Source: Bromus sterilis
Taxonomy: Eukaryota > Streptophyta > Magnoliopsida > Poales > Poaceae
Length of the DNA stretch: 64,000 nucleotides
NCBI GenBank assembly: GCA_950022295.1
Contig: OX465600.1
Location: 234,877,782-234,941,781 of the forward strand
Direction of reading: 5' to 3'
Shown here: in pieces, positions 23,490 to 33,345 of the stretch
Layout of the letters: each line of letters opens with the position of its first letter
Numbering within the stretch: position 1 is the stretch's first letter
Notes under the pieces: generated by a model
Told to the model about the DNA's origin: nothing
Databases searched by the model: none
Seen by the model: only the letters and a program-made list of their open reading frames with translations
Made by a program: the position numbers and the translations under genes

Positions 23490-24890
23490 GGTGCGACCGT
23501 CAAATCGGACCAGTGCGACCGCGACTTCCACAAAGTCTCCGACACATTCGGAGCCCAACAATAGCTCAAAGAAATAGCCATGGTGACGGACAAAAGCATA
23601 TTTCCACTAGCAAACAGAAGCGAGACAAAGGAATTCGGTCGCGACTTCAGTGTCGACAGCAACACGATCACACACCAAGTACACCCAACAGACCCAGAGA
23701 AGACAGTCTGCGTATATGCCCACCTTCCCGAAGAGCAAGCAACCGCCCTCATAACTTTCCTTCGCGAAGAGTGGAAATTTTTCGCCTCGTGCCCAGCCGA
23801 CATGCCCGGGATACCACGAGAATTCACAGAACATGCACTTCACATCAAGCCAAACACGAAACCAGTAAAACAGGCACTGCGACGGTTTTCAGAGCCCAAA
23901 CGCAGAGCAATCGGAGAAGAAGTCAATCGACTACTCGACGCACAGTTCATCAGAGAGACAAACAAAGCAACATGGATAGCAAACCCAGTCCTAGTCCCTA
24001 AAGAGGACACCTAGGTACTGAGGATGTGCGTCGACTACGGGCCCATCAACAAGCACTGCCCAAAAGACCACTTCCCCCTGCCAAGAATCGATCAAATAAT
24101 CGACTCCACAACAGGATGCGACCTCCTCTCCTTCCTCGACGCATACTCAGGATACAATCAGATCAGGATGAAGGAAGAAGACGAAGAGCACACCTCATTC
24201 ATCACCCCCTATGGAGTATTCTGCTACCAAACAATGCCTTTTGGCCTAAAAAACGCGGGAGCCATGTACCAGCGGATGATGCAAGCATGCTTGAGAGACC
24301 AGATCGGTAGGAACGTTCAAGTCTACGTGGACGACATCGTCATCAAAACCTACAGCGCAAACACGCTACTCGACGACCTCCGCGAGACATTCGCGGCCCT
24401 CAACAAGTACAAGATTAAGCTCAATCCCAAAAAATGCGTGTTTGGCGTCCCAGCTGGAAAACTTCTCAGATACATGGTCTCTTCCCGAGGAATCGAAGCA
24501 AACCCGGAAAAGGTCCAAGCAATCGCCAATATGCAAAGGCCAACCAACATCAGAGGAATACAACAGCTCACAGGAAAGCTCGCAGCACTGAGCCGCTTCA
24601 TCAGCAGGTTGGGCGAAAGAACTTTGCCATTTTACAAACTGCTGAGAAAGGGAGAAAAATTCGAATGGACCCAGGAAGCAAGCAACGCATTCGCGGACTT
24701 AAAGAAGACCCTCTCGACCCCACCAATCTTGGCGGTGCCTAAAGAAAGGGAAAAGTTGTATCTCTACATAGCAGCACGCAGTAGTGTCGTAAGCACAATA
24801 CTCGTTGTCGAACGGGAAGAAGAAGGGAAAATCCAGAGCATCCAGAGACCAATCTACTACCTCAGAACGCTACTCACAAAGCCACAGTAG
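23490..24890 (+). pseudogene. Tat-1 reverse transcriptase
   Basis: One frame holds the reverse transcriptase: the N-terminal linker (23580 on), RMCVDYGPINKHCPKD, LLSFLDAYSGYNQI with the first catalytic Asp, MPFGLKNAG, and YVDD near 24328-24340 with both remaining Asp. All catalytic residues are present. Premature TAG codons lie at 23562-23564, 24012-24014 and 24888-24890, the last inside the following RNase H domain. There is no frameshift across this 3.4 kb pol frame (to 26990), so single base changes account for the damage. It would have copied the element RNA into DNA. Confidence 0.8.
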
Positions 24891-25835
24891 CGGTATCCAC
24901 ACTACCAGAAGCTCCTGCTCGCCATCATCATGACCTCCAGGCAAGTATCGCACTACTTCGACGAACACTCCATCACAATCATGAGCAGCGCACCACTCGC
25001 GGACATCCTCAACAACCCCGGAGCAACCGGTCGAGTCGCCGAGTGGAACATGGAGCTCAGCCCACGAGACCTGTAGTTCAAACACCCAACAACAATCAAA
25101 TCCCAAGTACTCCCAGATTTCCTGGTCGAGTGGGCAGATGTCCAAACACCAGGTCCCCCAGACCTATCCAATTCATGGACGATGTACTTAGACGGATCCA
25201 AAAGACAGCAAGGAGCCGGAGCAGGCGTCATCCTAGTCTCCCCCAAAGGAATGAAGCTCAAATACATCCTCCAGATCAATTTCAGCAACGCCTCCAACAA
25301 CGAAGCAGAGTACGAGGCGCTAATTCACGGCATGCGCATGGCAAAGACTTGCGGTGCCACTCGCCTATCGATCTATGGCGACTCCAACCTCGTCATCCAG
25401 CAGGCGATGAGAGACTGCAACGCAGTCGCAGACAACATGGCAGCTTACCAGAAGCTCTACAACACGCTAGAAGGAGGATTCGACGGCTGTGAACTCAACT
25501 ACATCCCCAGAGCAAATAATACAGAAGCCGACGAACTCGCGAACATCGGGTCGACTCGAGGACCAATACCACCAGGCGTTTTCCTCAAAAGCATCAATCA
25601 GAGATCAATAAAAGAAAAGCCAGCGGAGCCCAAAGCAGTCGCAGAAGAAGAAGACACAAATGAGCCAGCACAGGTGGCGGCAACGAGCGCAGCCGACGCT
25701 ACAAACAGCCAAGCAATCGAAGCTGAAGCACCAGCATCACTCGAAGACCAGGCCTGGGCAAGACCTTTTCTTCGATTCCTAATCGAAGTCACCCTACCGC
25801 AAGACGTTGCAGAAGCCCGACGCATCAGTCGGTGA
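24891..25835 (+). pseudogene. Tat-1 RNase H pair (degenerate RNase H plus extra RNase H)
   Basis: Following the polymerase in the same frame is a weak first RNase H region (RYPHYQKLLLAIIMTSRQV), with TAG at 25074-25076. From 25182 comes a second, better conserved RNase H: MYLDGSKRQQGAGAG, NNEAEYEALIHGM, SIYGDSNLVIQQ and EADELANIGS give the Asp-Glu-Asp-Asp set. A second RNase H after the original is a hallmark of the Tat lineage. A linker rich in Glu and Ala leads to TGA at 25833-25835, where Arg is expected. Ordinary host RNase H is excluded by the position between polymerase and integrase. Confidence 0.75.
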
Positions 25836-26990
25836 TCCAAAGCATTCACAGTAATCAACAGACAACTCTACAAGCGCAACATTTCCCAGGTCCTACAAAA
25901 ATGCATAGACGAGGAAGACGGCAAAGCCCTACTATTGGAGATTCACGAAGGCACCTGCGGGCACCATGCCAGCAGTCGATCACTCGTGGAAAAAGCATTT
26001 CGAGCAGGATTCTACTGGCCAACCTCCATGAGAAATGCAGAGGATATTGTACGGCGTTGCATCGCGTGCCAAAAATTCGCTAGTAGGCCGCACGCCCCAG
26101 CATCAGAACTCAAAACCATACCACTATCATGGCCATTCGCCACATGGGGACTCGACATGGTAGGCCCGCTCAAGAAATCATCAAAAGGAGGAAGAACACA
26201 TCTATTGGTCGCATTCGACAAATTCACCAAATGGATTGAGGCAGTACCAATCACCAGCTCAACAGCCCTCACGGCGGTCAACTTCATCAAATCAATTATC
26301 TTCAGATTCGGAGTACCACACAACATCATCACGGACAATGGTACAAACTTCACAGCAGTAGAATTCCAAAACTTCTGCCAGGAGTTGGGCATCAAAATCA
26401 ACTACGCATCAGTCACACACCCGCAGTCCAATGGCCAAGTGGAGAAAGCAAACGGCCTAGTATGCGGAGGAATAAAGAAGCGACTCCTGGCACCACTCGA
26501 GCAAGCCGCAGGCAACTGGATAGAAGATCTCCCCGCAGTTCTATGGATCCTACGCACCACCCCGAATAGCTCAACCCCATATACGCCCTTCTTCTTGGTA
26601 TACGGGGCAGAAGCAGTGCTACCACACGACCTAAAATTCGGAGCACCCAGAATCTCAGGGTACAAAGAAGAAGATGCGGAAGAAGCACTGCAGAATGACA
26701 AAGACGTAGCAGACGAAGCCCGAGCCACGACTATCACAAGATCTGAAGGGTACCAGGACAAGCTGCGTACATACCAAAGCAGCCGCCTGCGGACCAGATC
26801 GTTCAACAAAGGAGACCTTGTGCTACGGCTAATACAGGAAAAAGTGCACAAACTTGCCCCATAGTGGGAAGGGCCGTTCATCATCACGGAAGTCATAGGA
26901 GGAGGAGCATACAGACTGGCGAATCCGAAGACCAATGAGGATGTGGGAAATCTATGGAACGTAGCAAACCTACGCTTGTTCTACCCATAA
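25836..26990 (+). pseudogene. Tat-1 integrase
   Basis: The frame continues through a His-His-Cys-Cys zinc region (IHEGTCGHH, then RRCIACQKF), the catalytic core with WGLDMVGPL (first Asp), FGVPHNIITDNG (second Asp) and NGQVEKANG (Glu), and a C-terminal WEGPFIITEV region ending at TAA 26988-26990. The catalytic triad is intact. One TAG at 26862-26864 sits where Tat-2 has Gln, and would remove about 40 C-terminal residues. The upstream TGA at 25833 separates it from RNase H. The enzyme would insert the DNA copy into the chromosome. Confidence 0.8.
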
Positions 26991-27082
26991 GTATCCTAGG
27001 CATTATCAAAACATCTGCTGCAGCGCTGATCGGCAACTCATGTAAAAATTCAAAGGAATAAAGCAATGTTGCCCAAAACATC

Positions 27083-27510
27083 TTACAAGCACTCGGGGTA
27101 TCGAGCCTAGAACTCCCCCCGAGAGACGCTATCTTCGCGAACGCGACTTTTACTTACAAGCACTCGGGGGCTCTAGCCTAGAACTCCCCCCGAGAGACGC
27201 TATCTTCGCGAACGCGACTTTTACTTACAAGCACTCGGGGGCTCGAGCCTAGAACTCCCCCCGAGAGACGCTATCTTCGCGAACGTGACTTTTACTTACA
27301 AGCACTCGGGGGCTCGAGCCTAGAACTCCCCCTGAGAGATGCTATCTTCTTAAACGCGACCTTTTACTTACAAGCACTCGGGGGATCGAGCCTAGAACTC
27401 CCCCCGAGAGACGCTATCTTCGTGAAAGCGACTTTTACTTACAAGCACTCGGAGGCTCGAGCCTAGAACTCCCCTCGAGAAATGATATCCTCGCAAAGGC
27501 GACTGTTACT
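27083..27510 (+). repeat. six 71-bp tandem repeats with hairpin, after Tat-1 integrase
   Basis: The unit begins TTACAAGCACTCGGGGGCTC and continues through AACTCCCCCCGAG to GCGACTTTTAC. CTCGGGGG and CCCCCGAG inside each unit can pair as a stem. The GCACTCGGGGGCT core copies the polypurine tract of this family (AGGCACTCGGGGGCTAC at 55211-55227). The last unit is the most diverged. Tat-2 has an independent array of 70-bp units (46556-47003). Confidence 0.85.
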
Positions 27511-28206
27511 TAAGACCCGGGGCTCAGCCGTAAAACCCCCTAAAGGAATTCATCCTCAACAAAGACGCGACTCTCGCCAAAAGACAAAACCCAGGCAAAA
27601 GAAAGTTGCAAAAGCGCACGATTCTTTAGTCTTCACCCGATCGCAAGCGATCGCCTAAAGACACGGGGGCTACTCTCATCGGGAGCGCTGACGCGCACCC
27701 GATCTAGACTTGAAAAAAATTCAAAGACAACCACAAACCGGTGAAGCAAAAATTCATAAAGCCTGCGCCCGATTATGCAAATCCAACGCAGCCTCGGGGG
27801 CTACTCCCATCGGGAGCGCTGGCGCGCACCTGAGAAGACACTCTCATCACAAAGGAGTCGAAGACAGTCTCATCATAAAGGAGTCGAAGACACTCTCATC
27901 AAAAAGGAGTCGAAGACACTCTCATTACAAAGGAGTCGAAGGCACTCTCGTTACAAAGGAGTCGAAGACAACTCTCATTACAAAGGAGTGGAAGGCGTTT
28001 CATTATAAGGAAATCGAAACGACAGTTTGTCATTACAGAAGGACCTGCAGAACTACAAGCTGGGCTACATTCAAACTTCTACATGTGTGCTCATGCTGAG
28101 ATAATTAGCACTTTCGTGCCACAGCCTGGCGGGCATCATCACAGAAAATGTAGCAGCCCAGCCGAACAAGAAGCTCGCCGTCCTCCAGTTCTATAAGGTG
28201 CCTCGC
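27511..28206 (+). repeat. Tat-1 spacer with small repeats
   Basis: Non-coding. It holds two copies of a block with CTCCCATCGGGAGCGCTG (near 27675 and 27805; the first reads CTCTCATCGGGAGCGCTG), and from about 27835 to 28010 an array of seven or so 22-27-bp units built on AAAGGAGTCGAAGACACTCTCAT. Plus-strand ORFs through the array are reading frames of the repeat, not genes. Confidence 0.75.
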
Positions 28207-28827
28207 TTATTGCCGCTGCCGCTTGACGATTGGCTTGACGTCCAGTTCTTCCTTAGAACTAGAAGAGCAAACACCATCGCCCGAAGGATCAGCCGAAGAC
28301 GAAGACACGGGAGAAGCAGGCGAACCACCACTCGAGCCTTCAGAATCACTGCTTCTCGTCTCCTCACAGTACGGATCCAGACGGTTGCCACCAGCATCAA
28401 ACGCATGGATAATAACAGTATGTTCGCCGTCAAAGCGACAAAAAAGACTGTCCCCGCTGCGCAGATTCAGCCGACGAGAAAAAGTCCTCCAGCCAGAACC
28501 AAGAAAGATCAAGGACGAAGCATCAACTTCCAGCTCCACCCAAGAAGAAGAACGAGAGCTCCCGTGAAGACGGAGCCATAAACCCTTCAAGTTACGCTCA
28601 GAAGCAATGGAGGCAAACGAAAAGGGAAGAGGAATCCGGGCAGCATCCCGGCTAAGAACACGCAAAAGAAAGTCATAGCGCCAAAAACCCTCCTCCATGG
28701 AGGAAGAGGAAGAAAGCACCAACGTGGCACCATGGCGTCCACCTCGTGAAGAACGAAGAATGCGGCCACCACGACCACGGCGGCCATGACTTCGCCTAGC
28801 CACACCTCTACCACACTTGGGTGCCAT
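28207..28827 (-). CDS. antisense ORF of Tat-1: B3-domain-like protein, 206 aa
   Basis: An uninterrupted minus-strand ORF between integrase and the 3' LTR. I chose the Met at 28827 because Tat-2 starts at the matching Met (MAPKCGRG versus MGPKRGAG); an upstream in-frame extension to 29004 is not conserved. Residues 1-35 are Arg/Gly-rich (GRRGRGGRILRSSRGGR) and could be a nuclear signal or DNA-contacting arm. Residues about 52-148 read as a plant B3 fold: YDFLLRV, AARIPLPFSF, SSWVELEVD, GWRTFSRRLNLRSGDSL, FDGEHTVIIHAFD. A Ser/acidic stretch follows, then a basic tail with LDVKPIVKRQRQ. B3 domains bind DNA in plant transcription factors, so a nuclear DNA-binding role is inferred. It is open while the sense genes are broken. 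The B3 call is by motif order, not a search. Confidence 0.7.
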   Translation of the reverse strand: MAPKCGRGVARRSHGRRGRGGRILRSSRGGRHGATLVLSSSSSMEEGFWRYDFLLRVLSRDAARIPLPFSFASIASERNLKGLWLRLHGSSRSSSWVELEVDASSLIFLGSGWRTFSRRLNLRSGDSLFCRFDGEHTVIIHAFDAGGNRLDPYCEETRSSDSEGSSGGSPASPVSSSSADPSGDGVCSSSSKEELDVKPIVKRQRQ

Positions 28828-28900
28828 ATGAAGAAAAAAGAAGAAGAATAAGAAGAGAAAGATGCGAAGAATGGACGCCAAGGACGGGCAACCAAAGGAA

Positions 28901-28909
28901 GCATTTATA
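28901..28909 (-). promoter_or_regulatory. TATA box of the Tat-1 antisense ORF
   Basis: On the minus strand it reads GGATTGTGCTATAAATGC about 75 bp upstream of the chosen start. Tat-2 has TTGTTGTGCTATAAGTAG at the same distance (50361-50367). Conservation of both the box and the spacing supports a dedicated antisense promoter and also the internal Met start. Confidence 0.6.
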
Positions 28910-30132
28910 GCACAATCCAAGGGCAAACGAGGAAAAACACACAGAAGCCCAGGCGGCGTCATCATTGCATCAAAGACCGCCAGGCCGGGCGTTACGAATT
29001 CCAAGATAAAGATGCCTTCACACGGTCAACATTATTTACAGGACGCGTCAAGTCTCACCGGTTCCCCAGACGAAGCCTTGGAAACCCAACGGGCAACAGG
29101 CAGCACGACGTCCAAACCATCATTATGACGGTCCAGAAGACACGACGGATCAAGAAATCAAACATCATCATAGGTCATCCAACAGTATGACAGCGCGACA
29201 TCTCAAGAAGGACGGATTAAAATAAAAACAGCTGGCCAAGAACCAAAAGATTTCAAAAGCCAGCTATACGTCCAAATTTTCTGACTCCACAAAATTCTTA
29301 CTCCCATTGGGAGTACCTTTATTTGAGTTCGGGTGCTCCCTCACCCCGAAGGCAAAATGTGCTCGAGTGATCACTCGCACCAGTAGAAAAACATACTCTC
29401 AGAGTTCGGGTGATCCCTCACCCCGAAGACAATAAAGCATTCAAGTGATTACTCGCAAAAGAGATTCAACAATTCAACAAACATGACTTACACGCGGACT
29501 CGACGACATTCCGAGTGGGTGCTATCTTATTTTCCTCGCCTGAGTTCGCTGCCAACTCCGCGAGTGACGACTAAAACAGCTCACTTGATTGATTATTCCA
29601 AGTGGGTGCATCGCTAAATTAGGCTCCGTGCCTCTACAAAAAAATAATTATGCCTGGGCGACGACACACTGTACCCAGATGCCATGCAAGCTTAGCGTGT
29701 AGGTAAGACCCCGCTGCGCAGAACGGCTGGGCCAGGACTTGCCGCAGAGCGATTTCACTCCCGACCTTTTCCATGCGCCCGCATGATAGAAAGAGCCGAG
29801 CGGACGCGCTCAGGCTATGTGCTTAGACTGGCAGCAATTGATCCTATAAGACCTGCAGCGGCATGACTTTGCTTGATACCAGTGTTCTAAGTTCACGTCG
29901 AGGGACGTGGGCTTGATTGGGCTACTGTGGTATTTGTCACTAGCACAATTCACTAAGGCTCGACCAGTCGACTCCTTGGGCCCTTTCAGCTTAGCAATCC
30001 CTCGAAACAGATATTGTCATGGCTCAAAACTGCCAGCTACCCGTGGCGATACCACGCTTACAAACAATAAAGGCGCAGATGAATTTGAGTCCCTGCGCGA
30101 CTCTTCGAGTCCCCCAGGCACTCGGGAGCTAC
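28910..30132 (+). other. Tat-1 3' non-coding region and polypurine tract
   Basis: No supported gene. From 29318 to 29465 there are two units of about 76 bp with TTCGGGTGCTCCCTCACCCCGAA, which can fold back, followed by CTCGAGTGATCACTCG-type palindromic text. About 29570-30115 aligns by eye with Tat-2 54653-55210. The polypurine tract AGGCACTCGGGAGCTAC (30116-30132) abuts the 3' LTR. Confidence 0.75.
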
Positions 30133-30580
30133 TGACGAGGGGGTGACCCCATGATTTCTACGTGTGAGGCTACCTGGTGCGTATGAAGACAGAAGGCCCG
30201 TTGGGAAGCTGTGACAAGCCCACGATTGGCCCAACCAAGCACCGACGTAGGAGTCCGCGACTAACATGGAAGGTGCAACTTGGCGTACAAGGCAGGACTA
30301 GGATTAGGAAACTAGCTATGTAACCTAGGACGGACTCCCCGAGACTTAGCCTAGTATATAAAGGCTAGGAGGGGAGACGTCTATCTCATCTCAATATGCA
30401 TCTACTCATCCTAGCCTTGCGAGAACTCGCCTTGGCCTCCACTGTAATCGCCCCCTCGCGTAATAATATCGAGCAGGAAGTGCTTATCCTGTTAGCCGAC
30501 GAGTATCGTCCAACCTGTGCCATCTCTATGACTAACCCAGGGTCCCTAACCATAGGATTTACCGGGGTTGATCCCCGTCA
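30133..30580 (+). repeat. Tat-1 3' LTR
   Basis: A 448-bp intact LTR, TGACGAGG to CCCCGTCA, with a TATA box at 30355-30362. It shows the uninterrupted order of the split 5' LTR. Confidence 0.9.
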
Positions 30581-30694
30581 CCCCCCTTGTGTCGAATCAA
30601 TAAATTGGGTTATCTTACCCGCGAAGACTATATCGATCCCCTACAATTGAGGGTCATCAATAAGCAACAAATCTAGATATGTTTGAGACGTATC
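30581..30694 (+). mobile_element. Athila-like LTR, piece 3 of 3, abutting an inverted LTR tip
   Basis: Starting with the Tat-1 target-site duplication, the old LTR continues CTTGTGTCGAATCAATAAA and ends GAGGGTCATCA at 30661. No primer-binding site follows. About ten bases later comes GATATGTTTGAGACGTATCA (ending 30694), which is the inverted first 20 bp of an Athila-like LTR. The two LTR tips face each other with almost nothing between. Confidence 0.6.
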
Positions 30695-31370
30695 AATGGT
30701 CTGCATCGATGGGACACACACGCTACCCTTGACTTTTGGCGGGGGGGAGGCCTCGTCCAACCAAGGCTTCAACTATAGTGACCGACGGGCATGGCAACAA
30801 CAAGGTCATCAACAATGTGCGGTGAGGTGTCACCACACATAGCGTCATCTACAGTGGTGTCTTACGCTTCCTACCAGGCATGCAAAGTGCTGAGCACCCC
30901 CCGACAAGTCCCATCTTGAGATATTTGGTTGGACACGACTCGCTGCCCTCGAAGGAGAACTTGACACGTGGGCCGGGAGGCGACAAGGCATATGACCACT
31001 TTCCGCTATGTGTCACCCCAATGTTACATGGGAAGGACCGAAGCCTCTATATAAGCATGCATACCACTACCTTAGCAAGGGTTCAAACCCATTGTAATCT
31101 AGATACATACCCTTGTACCGTAATCCATCAAGCAATGCAAAAACCAAGGTAGTATTAGGGTGTTACACCTCACGGCGGCATGAACATGGGTATCTCCGGC
31201 GTGTCACCTAAGTGCTTTGCCGGGTGTGAGCCATGGTTGTCTGAGGGAGAGGACACATGTTCAGTCCCCATGGTCTGACTACTATTACGAATTCCCTTAG
31301 TCCGTTAGATCGTGTTGATTTCACCCTTTTTAACATGCCAATCAACACTAACCAACTTTGTTTCTGTGTT
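30695..31370 (+). other. transposon debris with a TATA-like site
   Basis: Contains CTCTATATAAGC near 31047 and, near 31155, AGGGTGTTACACCTCACGG, phrases I associate with the transcribed part of Gypsy LTRs. No supported ORF. Towards 31371 the sequence leads into the Myb/SANT-like pseudogene, ending in a possible intron acceptor (TTTCTGTGTTAG). Confidence 0.35.
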
Positions 31371-31876
31371 AGGACCATCCCAGGGACGCTGAGTTCCTCA
31401 ACACTCCCATTCAAAACTACTCTCAAATGCAACAAATATTCTCCTATGGACTGGCAACCGGCAAAAATTCCATGAGCTCAAGTAAGCCTCTTGATTCGCC
31501 CATAACTAACTATCCATACACCCAAGAGTCATACATTGTCATTCTTGATGGCCCTGACAAGGATGGTGAGCACTCCCCTGTGCTTGACAGGAAGAGGAAG
31601 AGGGGCGACTTGATGAAGAAGGGTCTCACCTTCTTCACCACCATGATAGAGGTTGTTAAGGAGGTGGCAATCACTAGTAGGGAGAGCAAGCAAGTTGGCA
31701 TCCATCTTGACCTCTACGATGTCGCCATAGAGAATGGTGGATTCATCACAAAGGCTCTGATGGTTTCTTTGAGCCACTTGATGGAAAACAAGGCACATTA
31801 TGTTGGGTTCGTGGCCATGGCGGGAAGTTCATAGGGTTCTCTAGATTAAGACCTCACTCGGCAAACACTACTACTA
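31371..31876 (+). pseudogene. PIF/Harbinger-type Myb/SANT protein, C-terminal part, broken
   Basis: The frame reads a linker with DRKRKRGDLMKKG, then HLDLYDVAIENGGF, ALMVSLSHLMENKAH and GFVAMAG. This is the order seen at the C-terminus of plant Myb/SANT-like proteins encoded by PIF/Harbinger transposons and their relatives. At about 31828 a small indel shifts the frame. In the new frame HRVL, a TAG in place of Trp, IKT and GKHYY follow, ending at TAG 31874-31876. The Myb-like DNA-binding half is not visible upstream. The protein would have assisted the transposase. No transposase is found nearby, so this is a remnant; capture of a host relative is the alternative. Confidence 0.6.
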
Positions 31877-32683
31877 GTGTTTCTTGCGATAGTGGTACCG
31901 ACGACGATGATGACACTGTATATTTTGTGATAGCTAGGGCTTGAAAGTGTTGACAATCCGTAATATTTTGGAGAGAACTTGTGGTGGTAAGATGACACCC
32001 TCTTTTGGATGTCGTGGTAGGATGACCCGATAGTAGTTAGGACGAACTTGGTCTACCTTTTGGGTGTATGATCATGCATGCATGCTAGTTTCTTCTGTTT
32101 CATGTGTACTGTCTTTCTTTGTTTGTTGCTTCAATTATGTCGTTCTTCTGTCATGCAGGTAAAGTGATATGCGGTCTACAGAGGGAGAGTTCTAGCGGTT
32201 TACAGTTCATGATAAGCATGCCAAGAACACTTGAAGTGTTCAAGCAAAAAATCAATGGTGAAGACATATGTGGGATGAAGAACTTCATCATCGTGTTCTA
32301 GTTCATGTTGATTGTAGTGTTGTTGTACTTTTGTGCTCGTTGTGATCAAGTGTAAGGTATGGTAAGGTCACTACGTAACTATAAGATAAGCACACGTTGG
32401 CGCATGTATGCTACCAAACATAGGGAACCACATCAATAGTCGTATGGACGCTATCAAACGCAAGGCAGAAATCGATTTTGTCATGCAACCAAGATCGATG
32501 CAAGCTACCAAACGAGACACGGAACATGGTTTTTGATCTATCTCAGCTCAACAAACCCAACTGAATCACTCATATGAGGAACAAAAAACGACGCAGAGTA
32601 CCAAACACATTCTTATGAAGCAATGATCTTTCACTGTAAAGTTGTCTTGCACCCCAATCGATCGCCGCGACTAAGTTAGTAAC
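31877..32683 (+). other. 3' flank of the Harbinger-like remnant (left part of duplication copy I)
   Basis: No supported gene. From about 32244 the sequence (GTGGGATGAAGAACTTCATC and onward) is repeated at 61705-62353. The duplicated unit was cut by Sabrina-B at 32684 and continues at 61507. Confidence 0.6.
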
Positions 32684-33345
32684 TGATACGTCCCAAACAT
32701 ATTATAATTTATGCTTGCTCCATGCACGTTTTGGGTGATATTGCTATGCTTTTGATGCACTTTCATACACTTTTGATCATATTTGGACTAACCTATTAAC
32801 TCAGTGCACCCCAGTGCCAGTTCCTGTTTTCTGCTATCTTTTTATTTCAGATTTTCCCATTACTTAAAGTGCGAAAAAAATCCGGGAAAATTATATAAAA
32901 AATCAGCGACCCGAAAGCTTCCAGACTCCCGAAGGGGGCCCAGGGGGCCCCACCAGGAGTCTAGGCGGCCAGGGGGGCGCGACCTAGGGTGGGGCTGCGC
33001 CGGGAAGCCGCCTGCACTCATTGGTAGCCCCCTGGCTGCCCCCCTTCGCCTATATTTACCCCTCGTCATGAAACCTCCAAAGAGAGAACCTTTTTTTCTT
33101 GATCTCGCCTTTGTTCCGCCTCCGCCACGCTTCCAAGATCGGGAGCACCAGAAGACATCTTCCCGGCACCCTGCCTGAGAGAGGATTGACCTCCGGGAGC
33201 TTCTCCACCACCATGGACGCTTCCCGGATGAGTCGTGAGTACTCCACCTTGGACCATGGGTCCATGATCAATAGCTATGTGATGTCATCTCCCCCTCTTT
33301 GTTCTTCATGGATTAGACCTTGTGAGCTTCCCTACATGATCAAGG
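32684..33345 (+). repeat. Sabrina-B 5' LTR, piece 1
   Basis: Begins TGATACGTCCCAAACATATT. It ends at the CAAGG target-site duplication (33341-33345) of the Copia element. Confidence 0.85.

Larger units (their letters stand above)
10989..30580 (+). mobile_element. Tat-lineage Gypsy retrotransposon Tat-1, with a nested insertion
   Basis: A plus-strand element with 448-bp LTRs beginning TGACGAGGGGGTG and ending CCCCGTCA. The target-site duplication is CTCCC (10984-10988) versus CCCCC (30581-30585), one mismatch. Without the 10.7 kb insertion at 11206-21934 it is about 8.9 kb. Order: LTR, primer-binding site, gag-protease, reverse transcriptase with RNase H, an extra RNase H, integrase, tandem repeats, an antisense ORF, polypurine tract, LTR. 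The extra RNase H and an antisense ORF before the 3' LTR fit the Tat/Ogre lineage. gag and pol are broken. The LTRs differ at about 4-5 percent. Confidence 0.85.

Noticed and set aside
23435..24001. 188-codon plus-strand ORF overlapping Tat-1 pol
   Set aside because: It lies out of frame with the reverse-transcriptase linker, whose motifs are in the neighbouring frame.
27083..27510. CRISPR-like direct repeats
   Set aside because: Units are contiguous without unique spacers, 70-71 bp long and inside a plant retrotransposon, so they are ordinary tandem repeats.
28828..29004. Extending the Tat-1 antisense protein to the upstream Met at 29004
   Set aside because: The extension spans the TATA box, is not conserved in Tat-2, and both copies share a Met at the MxPK start.
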